Position numbers and translations under genes: made by a program. From NCBI GenBank assembly GCA_025055355.1, contig JANWYM010000345.1:1-5022 (forward strand): a stretch of 5,022 bases of DNA, given 5' to 3'. This stretch comes from Abditibacteriales bacterium (GTDB taxonomy: Bacteria > Armatimonadota > Abditibacteriia > Abditibacteriales > JANWYM01). Position 1 is the stretch's first letter. Each line of letters begins with the position of its first letter. Of this stretch, positions 1 to 5,022 are shown one piece after another. The notes beneath the pieces are model-generated. The model saw nothing but the letters and a program-made list of their open reading frames with translations, did not search any database and was not told where the DNA came from.

Positions 1-231
1 ATCCCGCAGCGCGTGCTGCGCGCCTACGGCACGCTGCGGGCAGTGCCGCTGACGGCGGGGCAACATCACGCGACGTTGGTTTATCATCCCAGTTCGTTCC
101 GTCTGGGAGCGTTCTGGAGTTTTGTGGGGTTGGCAGGGGTCATCGCCGTCGGGGTTTACAGCAAAATGCCCCGGCGAGCGAGGGGAGGGGAACGATGGAC
201 GAGGACATCCAGTATTTCATCGAGAACGTAG
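1..231 (+). CDS. C-terminal end of YfhO-like integral membrane protein (partial)
   Basis: The window opens inside this gene, and frame 1 stays open from base 1 to a TAG at 229-231, giving 76 visible residues. Residues about 14-35 (AVPLTAGQHHATLVYHPSSF) look like the last beta strands of an extracytoplasmic domain. A hydrophobic segment at about 36-53 follows, then a basic tail (KMPRRAR). A 'VPL-AG-H--L-Y-P-SF-LG' motif leading into a terminal membrane helix is typical of the C-terminus of YfhO-family multi-spanning proteins, which are often linked to cell-surface glycan or lipid modification. That family call rests on this short tail only. The gene runs 37 nt into the kinase gene that starts at 195, so the two are probably co-transcribed and translationally coupled. 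The last dozen or so codons are probably unconstrained, because this DNA also encodes the kinase start. Confidence 0.6.
   Translation: MPQRVLRAYGTLRAVPLTAGQHHATLVYHPSSFRLGAFWSFVGLAGVIAVGVYSKMPRRARGGERWTRTSSISSRT
182..190 (+). promoter_or_regulatory. Strong ribosome binding site of the histidine kinase
   Basis: GGGGAGGGG lies four bases before the ATG at 195. This purine-rich Shine-Dalgarno sequence fixes the kinase start. The next in-frame ATG is at residue 132, beyond the winged-helix region. The site lies inside the coding frame of the upstream membrane protein, which supports translational coupling. Confidence 0.75.
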
Positions 232-1658
232 CCGACACATTTGTCAAAAAAGACCTTATCGTGTTTCTGCACGATAATCCTTCGATAGATGACTGCAAGG
301 GGCTGGCGGTGCGCATCAACCGCGACGCGGAGCAGATAGCATCCGAGATTCAGTCGCTGGTCGCGGCGGGCATTGTCCGTCAGGGCGGTCAGGGGGCAGA
401 GGCGGTCTACTGGTATAACCCCTCACCGGAGCAGCGGGAGATTGTGGAGCGATTTGTGCGCTACTACCGGGAGCACCCAGCAGCGGTGGAGGACGAACTG
501 CTGCGCCGTCAGGTGGAGCAGGCGCGCCGCGCCGGGCTGCGCGAGGTTCAGCGCGAACGGACGAAGACGAAGGCGATCTTGACCAGCATGGCGGACGGTG
601 TGCTGGTCACGGACTCCGAGGGCGCAGTCGTCCTCTACAACCCGCCGTTCGCGCTGATGCTGGGTCTGGAGGGGGAAGATTGTCTGGGGCGCAAATTGCG
701 CGACTGCATTACCTCCGGTCCGCTGTTGCGATTGGTCGAGCGCATCGAGCAACTCCCCCACTCGCCTTACACGATGGTGGCGGAGGAACTGGAACTGACT
801 CAGCCCAAACGCATCGTGCTCAAAGCCCACATCTCCCCCGTGCGGGAGGACAACGGCGACATCATCGGCGTCGTCACCGTGCTGCGCGACATCACCGAAA
901 TTCGGGACAAAGACCGCGAGCGCATGGACTTCATCTACATGGTCTCGCACGAACTCCGCTCCCCGCTGACCTCCATCAAGGGGTTTCTCGTGTCGCTGCT
1001 GCGCGGCGTGTTCGGGGAGTTGACGCGGGAGCAGGTCGAGCCACTCAAAATTATCGAGGACCAAAGCAATCGCCTGCTCTCCCTCATCAACGACCTGCTG
1101 GACTTGGCGCGGCTGGACATCGGACAACGGGTGCAGCAGATGGAACTCGTCCAACTGCAGGAACTCCTCTGGGGCACGGTGAAAATGTTTGAGGCGCAAG
1201 CGCGGGAGAAAAACATCGCGCTCCACCTGGACGTGCCGTATCACCTGCCTGCGATTGAAGCCGACCCGGACAACATGGAGCACGTCTTCGTTAATCTCAT
1301 CAGCAACGCCATCAAATACACGCTGCCCAACGGCAAGGTCACCGTCCGCGCCGAAAGCACGGGTAGCCACGTTCGGGTGTCGGTCAGCGACACGGGCATC
1401 GGCATCCCCGAAGAAAGTTTGCCCAGAATTTTCGACCGCTTCTACCGCGTCAAAGACCCTCGCACTCGCGACGTGATGGGCACGGGGTTAGGCTTAGCCA
1501 TCGTCAAGAACATCGTGGAAGCCCATCTGGGCGTCATCGAAGTGACCAGCCGTGTCGGAGAGGGGACGACGTTCACGGTCACCTTGCCCCAGCGGCACAC
1601 CAGCGGTGGACCCCTGTCCCCACCGCCGCTGCCCGAACCAGAGGCGATAGGGGCATAA
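195..1658 (+). CDS. Soluble sensor histidine kinase: winged helix-PAS-HisKA-HATPase
   Basis: This is a 487-residue kinase that should autophosphorylate on histidine and pass the phosphate to a response regulator. Residues about 14-78 look like a winged-helix fold: a helix (FVKKDLIVFLHDNPS), a recognition-type helix (about 44-59) ending LVAAGIV, then a wing with VYWYNPS. A charged helical linker (about 96-127) leads to a PAS domain (about 124-235; ILTSMADGVLVTDSEGAVV, ending VLRDITE). HisKA spans about 243-310, with phosphoacceptor H252 in SHELRSPLTS. HATPase follows, with an N box around N367 and N371 (NLISNAIKYT), a G1 box DTGIGIP (399-405), an F box FDRFYR (413-418) and a G2 box GTGLGLAI (429-436). 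All kinase boxes look intact. The tail is proline-rich (about 474-482). No membrane segment or signal peptide is visible, so it should act in the cytoplasm. No response regulator is adjacent in the visible sequence. The kinase core is certain; the winged-helix call is inferred from the pattern. Confidence 0.95.
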   Translation: MDEDIQYFIENVADTFVKKDLIVFLHDNPSIDDCKGLAVRINRDAEQIASEIQSLVAAGIVRQGGQGAEAVYWYNPSPEQREIVERFVRYYREHPAAVEDELLRRQVEQARRAGLREVQRERTKTKAILTSMADGVLVTDSEGAVVLYNPPFALMLGLEGEDCLGRKLRDCITSGPLLRLVERIEQLPHSPYTMVAEELELTQPKRIVLKAHISPVREDNGDIIGVVTVLRDITEIRDKDRERMDFIYMVSHELRSPLTSIKGFLVSLLRGVFGELTREQVEPLKIIEDQSNRLLSLINDLLDLARLDIGQRVQQMELVQLQELLWGTVKMFEAQAREKNIALHLDVPYHLPAIEADPDNMEHVFVNLISNAIKYTLPNGKVTVRAESTGSHVRVSVSDTGIGIPEESLPRIFDRFYRVKDPRTRDVMGTGLGLAIVKNIVEAHLGVIEVTSRVGEGTTFTVTLPQRHTSGGPLSPPPLPEPEAIGA

Positions 1659-1665
1659 CGCACTG

Positions 1666-1684
1666 GAGGGGCTCTTAAGCCCTC
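1666..1684. terminator. Imperfect inverted repeat between convergent genes (possible terminator)
   Basis: GAGGGGCT and AGCCCTC face each other around a CTTA loop. They form a seven-pair G+C-rich stem with one bulged G. The element sits in the 24-base gap between the kinase stop (1656-1658) and the minus-strand gene, and covers part of the latter's stop codon (1683-1685). Its position suits a shared bidirectional terminator. Neither strand has a T-tract after the stem, so a classic intrinsic terminator is not shown. Confidence 0.35.
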
Positions 1685-2222
1685 ACGGAGACGGCTCATG
1701 CCGCGCTGCCACCATGAAGTATGCCCACGCTGAGTGCTTCTTGCCCGCGCTCACCCGCCAGGCGTAGACCTTGCCGCGCTCCAGCGGCTTGGTGAGGGCA
1801 AGGCGCGGTTTGTCCACGGGGTTGTCCTGCGTCTGTGCCACATCTGTTTTGACTGCCACCCACTCGCCGTCTTCCCAGCGCACCTCGTTCACCTCGAAGG
1901 TGAACGGCCCAGGAATGCCCGATGCTTCTGCGACCAATTCAGGCATTGGGGAGCGAATGATGGTCAGGTGAGGCTGGACGGCAGTGAGCGGGGCCTCATC
2001 AGGCGCCCCGCCGCTGCGCAGGGCTTCCTTTCTCACGTCCGCTACCCAAGTGAGAAAGTGCTGCTCGGCAGGGGTGATCGCTTCCCGGTCGCCTTCAAGA
2101 TTATGACGGTGGATATACCACACCATCACCAATATCAGCACGAACGCAGCTGCCGTCGCGCCCCAGCGCACCTCAACGGGGCGAAACCATTCTAACAGCA
2201 CCGACCACCTTGTTTGCTCCAC
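1683..2222 (-). CDS. Membrane-anchored protein with probable Fn3-like extracytoplasmic domain
   Basis: From the GTG at 2222 this encodes 179 residues. Residues about 21-37 form one hydrophobic membrane span (GATAAAFVLILVMVWYI). A polar linker follows, then a region (about 84-173) rich in beta-strand patterns. Its segment LTKPLERGKVYAWRVSAGKK resembles the 'L-pG-Y-W-V-A' strand pair of fibronectin-III-like domains, as seen in the outer parts of anti-sigma-factor-like and TPR-associated membrane proteins. No zinc-finger anti-sigma domain is present before the span, so an anti-sigma role is not supported. Composition and the membrane span favour this strand over the opposite frame. A second GTG at 2201 has a better ribosome site and would give 172 residues. 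The gene is divergent from the TPR-CHAT gene, with overlapping or abutting 5' ends, and convergent with the kinase. Its function is unknown; a partner role for the CHAT protein is inferred from position only. Confidence 0.7.
   Translation of the reverse strand: MEQTRWSVLLEWFRPVEVRWGATAAAFVLILVMVWYIHRHNLEGDREAITPAEQHFLTWVADVRKEALRSGGAPDEAPLTAVQPHLTIIRSPMPELVAEASGIPGPFTFEVNEVRWEDGEWVAVKTDVAQTQDNPVDKPRLALTKPLERGKVYAWRVSAGKKHSAWAYFMVAARHEPSP
2205..2210 (-). promoter_or_regulatory. Ribosome binding site favouring the internal GTG start at 2201
   Basis: On the minus strand AGGTGG lies three bases before the GTG at 2201-2199. The upstream GTG at 2222 has only a weak GCAGCGAG before it. Using 2201 removes seven residues, leaves the membrane span intact, and removes the overlap with a TTG start of the divergent gene at 2214. 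Confidence 0.4.
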
Positions 2223-4634
2223 CTCGCTGCACGAGTTTTGCAGATGCGAGGATATATCTATAAGGACGTGCTATCCGACCATCCCCAAGCCCTCGTGGAG
2301 TTCCAGCGGATGCTTGCCGTCGCGCAGCGCAGCGATAACCGGGAATCTATCGCGTTAGCCTATAACAACATCGGCGGCACGCTTGTGTGGTTGGGCAAAG
2401 CACCTGAGGGCATCAGCAAGTTGGAGACGGCAGTGCGGATGTTGGATGAATGTTGCGCCCAGCAGCCCGACAATCAACGCGCCCGAAGATGCTACCTCGT
2501 CGTGCTGAATCACCTCGCAGCGAAATACTTGGCTCTGGGACTTTCTTCGCAGGCGTGGGAGCGATACACAAAAAGCCTGACGCTATCGCGCCGAGTCAAC
2601 GACAAGGTCGGCGAAGCGGGCGCGCTGTGGGGCATGGGCAACGTTCACCGTCTCCGTCGTCAGTATGCCGAGGCGGAGCAGTGTTTCAAGCAAAGTCTTG
2701 CGGTGACGAACGCGCTCAAGCCCAAGCCGCATTGGGGGTGGGTGGTGAGCAACTTAAGTAGTCTATGGGATATCTACTGCAAACAAGGCAAATACCCCGA
2801 AGCGCTACAGTATGCCCAAGACATGCTCAAGGTCGGACAGCGGATTGGGCATTGGCAGTGGGAAGTCTCGGCTCTGGACTTTATTGCCCGCGTTTACATA
2901 CGACAGGGCGATCACGCGCGGGCGTGCCAATCCATCGAGAAGGCTCTGCAAAAGATAGGGGTTGCTACCTCCCTCACGCGCTCTAGCTTAAGTTATGCGC
3001 TGCGGGGCGACCTCTACCGCCTCAAGGGGCAATGGGAGCGCGCCGCCGCCGCCTATCAGCAAGCCATCACCGAGAGAGAGAAGTATCTCCTCTGGGCGCC
3101 TGACCCGCTGGCGCCATGCGTGTTAAACACTGACCCTTACCGCAGCCTTGCCGTGTGCCAGATTAAACTCAACCGCCCTGCCGCTGCCTTGCGCACAGCG
3201 GAACGGACCAAAGCCCGTCTCCTCACGGAATTTCTGCAAGCGGGCAGGATAGACATCACCAAAGCCATGACCGCTGAAGAGAGGCAAATGGAACGACAAC
3301 TGGACGAACGCATCCGCGCGGCGAACACGCAATTAACCAGCCTCCTCTCTCAGCCTCACCCCGACCCCCAACTCGTGAAAACACTCAAAGCGCGCCTCGC
3401 CACTGCCCGCGAAGAGTTTGACTCCTTTCGGCTGCAACTTTACCTGAAGTATCCTGAACTCAAAGCGCAACGGGCAGAAATGAAACCTATCACCCTTGAC
3501 CAAATCGCCCAACTCCTGCCCGACCACCACACGGCATTTTTAGAATATCTCATTGGGGACGACCACTCTTATCTTTTCGTCCTGACCCGCCAGCCTAATG
3601 GAAAATCCGCAGTCGCGATCGCCGTCTATCCGCTCGCCGCCAAGCGCGACCTCCTAAGCCAGATGGTGAGCGAGTTCAGGGCGGACATCATGAGCCATCG
3701 CAAAGTTCTCTCGCAAGCGCAGAGGCTCTACCAACTCCTCGTCGCCCCAGCGGAAGAAGCGTTAAAAGGAAAAACGATGCTTGGGATTATCCCCGATGAC
3801 GCGCTGTGGGACTTGCCGTTTCAAGCCTTGCAGGACAAGGTGGGGCGCTATCTGGTGGAAAAACACGCCCTCTTCTACGCCCCCTCCCTGACCGCCTTAG
3901 ACACCATGAACCGCCTGCTCACCCACCGCCGCATCCAACCACCTAACCACCCAACCCCTCAACCACCCGTCTTATTAGCGATGGCGCATCCCGTGTTTGA
4001 TGCCACCCGCAAGTTAGAACTGACGCTGCGGGGCGTTGACCATCTCGCCGACCTGCCCAACACGGAGAAAGAAGTGCGCGGCATACAGGCATCGTTCGGC
4101 AAAGCGGCGAAAGTCTACGTGCGCCACGAGGCGACGGAGGAGCGCGCCAAGCAAGAGATTAACCGCTATCGGATTTTGCACTTCGCTACGCACGGCGTCT
4201 TCGACCCCAACCAGCCAATGTATTCGGGCATTCTACTAACGCGCCAGAAAGGACAGGAGGACGGCTACCTTGAGGCGCGGGAGATTGCCAGCATGACCTT
4301 GAACGCCGACCTGGTGGTGCTATCCGCCTGCGACACCGCGCGCGGCGTAGTGCAAGAAGGCGAAGGCATCATCGGGCTCTCGTGGGCGCTCTTCATCGCG
4401 GGCTGCCCATCCAGCCTGCTGACGCAATGGAAAGTCGCCGACGACAGCACGGCGGAGTTGATGAAGCAATTCTACGCCCACCTCAAACGCGGCCAATCCA
4501 AAGCCGCCGCCCTGCAAGCCGCGCAACTCACCCTGCTCCGCTCTGGTCCACGATCAAACCCCAAATGGCGTCTTCCCTTCTACTGGGCTCCCTTCGTCCT
4601 CATCGGCGACGGGCGCCCGCCCGCCCGTTTATGA
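2214..4634 (+). CDS. TPR-CHAT caspase-like peptidase protein (start uncertain)
   Basis: This encodes up to 806 residues from a TTG at 2214. Residues about 5-335 are seven to eight tetratricopeptide repeats, e.g. SIALAYNNIGGTLVWLGK (45-62), GALWGMGNVHRLRRQYAEAE (136-155) and LSYALRGDLYRLKGQWERA (259-277). A charged helical region (about 350-415) follows, then a CHAT domain (about 425-800), a caspase/separase-related cysteine peptidase fold. The probable dyad is present: H660 in HFATHG and C706 in LSACDT, with the downstream GEGIIGLSWALFIAGC and LLTQWKVADDS motifs and a terminal FYWAPFVLIGDG. TPRs would bind partner proteins; the substrate is unknown. No signal peptide is visible. The start is unclear: neither the TTG at 2214 nor the ATG at 2244 has a good ribosome site. 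An ATG at 2310 does (GGAG, nine bases before) but would cut the first TPR. The frame is closed by a TAA at 2193. TPR-CHAT proteins often carry a longer N-terminus, so 5' truncation is possible. The domain call is firm. Confidence 0.93.
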   Translation: MLHLAARVLQMRGYIYKDVLSDHPQALVEFQRMLAVAQRSDNRESIALAYNNIGGTLVWLGKAPEGISKLETAVRMLDECCAQQPDNQRARRCYLVVLNHLAAKYLALGLSSQAWERYTKSLTLSRRVNDKVGEAGALWGMGNVHRLRRQYAEAEQCFKQSLAVTNALKPKPHWGWVVSNLSSLWDIYCKQGKYPEALQYAQDMLKVGQRIGHWQWEVSALDFIARVYIRQGDHARACQSIEKALQKIGVATSLTRSSLSYALRGDLYRLKGQWERAAAAYQQAITEREKYLLWAPDPLAPCVLNTDPYRSLAVCQIKLNRPAAALRTAERTKARLLTEFLQAGRIDITKAMTAEERQMERQLDERIRAANTQLTSLLSQPHPDPQLVKTLKARLATAREEFDSFRLQLYLKYPELKAQRAEMKPITLDQIAQLLPDHHTAFLEYLIGDDHSYLFVLTRQPNGKSAVAIAVYPLAAKRDLLSQMVSEFRADIMSHRKVLSQAQRLYQLLVAPAEEALKGKTMLGIIPDDALWDLPFQALQDKVGRYLVEKHALFYAPSLTALDTMNRLLTHRRIQPPNHPTPQPPVLLAMAHPVFDATRKLELTLRGVDHLADLPNTEKEVRGIQASFGKAAKVYVRHEATEERAKQEINRYRILHFATHGVFDPNQPMYSGILLTRQKGQEDGYLEAREIASMTLNADLVVLSACDTARGVVQEGEGIIGLSWALFIAGCPSSLLTQWKVADDSTAELMKQFYAHLKRGQSKAAALQAAQLTLLRSGPRSNPKWRLPFYWAPFVLIGDGRPPARL
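3937..3968 (+). repeat. Four tandem 8-nt units inside the CHAT gene
   Basis: Four consecutive octamers read AACCACCT, AACCACCC, AACCCCTC and AACCACCC. They encode a proline-rich linker within the CHAT region (about residues 575-585), just before the conserved strand VLLAMAHPVFD. The frame is correct on both sides. Because eight is not a multiple of three, gain or loss of one unit would shift the frame before H660 and C706. Confidence 0.8.
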
Positions 4635-4656
4635 GCAGGTCGCCATAAACAGGAGT

Positions 4657-4693
4657 GACGCGATTGCCGTCAATCTCTTTCCCCTCCCCTCAA
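4657..4693 (+). repeat. 37-nt direct repeat, copy 1 (no hairpin partner)
   Basis: This copy begins GACGCGATTGCCGTCAATCT and ends CCCTCAA. It matches copy 2 at 34 of 37 positions and starts 75 bases before it. The flank just upstream of each copy (around CGCCATAAACAGG and CGCGAATAGCCTG) is also loosely similar, so the true element may be longer. Unlike copy 2, it is followed by ACGAGACC and cannot form the hairpin. Confidence 0.8.
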
Positions 4694-4731
4694 ACGAGAC
4701 CGGCGGGCGGCATCGCGAATAGCCTGTAAAG

Positions 4732-4768
4732 GACGCGATTGCCGTTATTCTCTTTCCCCTTCCCTCAA
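4732..4768 (+). repeat. 37-nt direct repeat, copy 2 (with hairpin)
   Basis: This copy begins GACGCGATTGCCGTTATTCT and ends CCCTCAA. It differs from copy 1 at three positions. It runs straight into GGGAAGGG, so its pyrimidine end folds into a hairpin. It looks like a complete dispersed REP-like element, of which copy 1 is a shortened or decayed version. Confidence 0.8.
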
Positions 4769-4776
4769 GGGAAGGG
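4757..4776. terminator. Perfect 8-bp hairpin, possible CHAT terminator
   Basis: CCCTTCCC (4757-4764) pairs fully with GGGAAGGG (4769-4776) around a TCAA loop. It lies about 120 bases after the CHAT stop codon. There is no T-tract after it on the plus strand, so it may be part of the repeat element rather than a dedicated terminator. Confidence 0.4.
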
Positions 4777-4851
4777 AGTTCTCCTCGGCGTTGCCGCAAC
4801 GAAAAGAGCCTGACGTGAAAGGCAAAAAGCCCCCAACAGCCGCTCCCGTCC

Positions 4852-5022
4852 CTCCCCTCCTTACCAAGGAGGGGCCGGGGGAGGTCACTCCCCTGCTTAC
4901 CAAGGAGGAGCCGGGGGAGGTCACTCCCCTGCTTACCAAGGAAGGGTCGGGGGAGATTCACTCCCCTCCTCACTAAGGAAGGGTCGAGGGAGGTTACTCC
5001 CCTCCTTACCAAGGAGGGGTCG
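4852..5022. repeat. Tandem array of a 36-37 nt palindromic unit (five copies, last cut by window end)
   Basis: Units start at 4852, 4888, 4924, 4961 and 4997. The spacing is 36, 36, 37 and 36 bases, and the fifth copy is cut off at 26 bases. Each begins with a version of CTCCCCTCCTTACC, then AAGGAGGGG, then a G-rich half ending GGGGGAGGTCA or similar. In units 1 and 5 CCCCTCCTT and AAGGAGGGG form a perfect 9-bp stem around ACC. In units 2, 3 and 4 the stem carries two mismatches each. Units 2 and 3 share the same change (CCCCTGCTT), suggesting one was copied from the other. Similar G+C-rich palindromic repeats occur between genes in several bacterial groups; their function is unknown. Confidence 0.9.

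Larger units (their letters stand above)
4635..5022. other. Noncoding repeat-rich region downstream of the CHAT gene
   Basis: I see no credible gene in these 388 bases. Frames open on either strand only reproduce the repeats as low-complexity peptides. The region holds a 37-nt direct repeat pair, a perfect 8-bp hairpin, a small CGTTG-CCG-CAACG inverted repeat (4789-4801) and a 36-37 nt tandem array that continues past the window end. Confidence 0.8.

Noticed and set aside
423..1370. Long open frame of 315 codons on the minus strand opposite the kinase
   Set aside because: It lies wholly antisense to a kinase with all conserved boxes. Its peptide (rich in H, R, D, V and Q) has no recognisable motif and is the usual mirror of a G+C-rich kinase gene.
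1734..2195. Plus-strand open frame of 153 codons opposite the small membrane protein
   Set aside because: The peptide is rich in C, H and R with no domain. The minus-strand frame has a clear membrane span and a beta-domain pattern.
3615..3622. HIP1-like octamer GCGATCGC suggesting a cyanobacterium
   Set aside because: I noticed only this one copy, inside a coding region. Cyanobacterial genomes rich in HIP1 usually show it more often, so it does not support that origin.
2214..4634. Type III-E CRISPR effector partner (TPR-CHAT of the Csx29 kind)
   Set aside because: There is no fused Cas7-like effector and no array nearby. The gene looks like the widespread general TPR-CHAT type.
4791..4976. 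Plus-strand open frame with LLTKEGPGEVTP-like repeats
   Set aside because: It is an artefact of the tandem array, whose 36-nt period keeps the frame open.
4629..5012. Minus-strand open frame of 127 codons with repeated LGKQGSDLPRP-like peptides
   Set aside because: The peptide repeats only translate the 36-nt DNA repeats and the 37-nt repeat pair. There is no other sign of coding.
4852..5022. CRISPR array
   Set aside because: The whole 36-37 nt unit repeats head to tail with no unique spacers, and no cas genes are visible.

Overview
This is a bacterial window that is G+C-rich by eye and tightly packed. It holds four protein-coding regions followed by about 390 bases of noncoding repeat DNA. 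A TPR-CHAT protein, a soluble multi-domain histidine kinase, a YfhO-like membrane protein tail and arrays of G+C-rich palindromic repeats would suit an environmental lineage of the Armatimonadota/Chloroflexota kind. No marker gene is present, so this placement is a low-confidence inference.

Layout. Bases 1-231 are the C-terminal end of an integral membrane protein that resembles the tail of YfhO-family proteins. Its frame overlaps the start of the next gene. Bases 195-1658 encode a cytoplasmic sensor histidine kinase with an unusual order: winged-helix-like N-terminus, helical linker, PAS, HisKA, HATPase. It has a strong Shine-Dalgarno sequence and no response regulator next to it. It converges on a minus-strand gene (1683-2222, true start perhaps 2201) that encodes a small protein with one membrane span and a probable Fn3-like beta domain outside the membrane. 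Back to back with that gene is a large plus-strand ORF (2214-4634) encoding TPR repeats followed by a CHAT caspase-like peptidase domain, with both catalytic residues (H660, C706) present.

Bases 4635-5022 hold no credible gene. They contain a 37-nt direct repeat pair, a perfect 8-bp hairpin, and a tandem array of a 36-37 nt palindromic unit (five copies, the last cut by the window end).

How the parts may work together. The membrane protein and the kinase look translationally coupled. The anchored Fn3-like protein and the TPR-CHAT protein may form a functional pair, with TPRs for protein binding and CHAT for proteolysis. However, their 5' ends abut or overlap, there is no room for a normal promoter pair, and the CHAT ORF has no clear start, so a rearrangement or 5' truncation is possible. 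The items most worth a second look are this head-to-head junction, an in-frame 8-nt tandem repeat upstream of the CHAT catalytic residues, the winged-helix kinase, and the repeat array.
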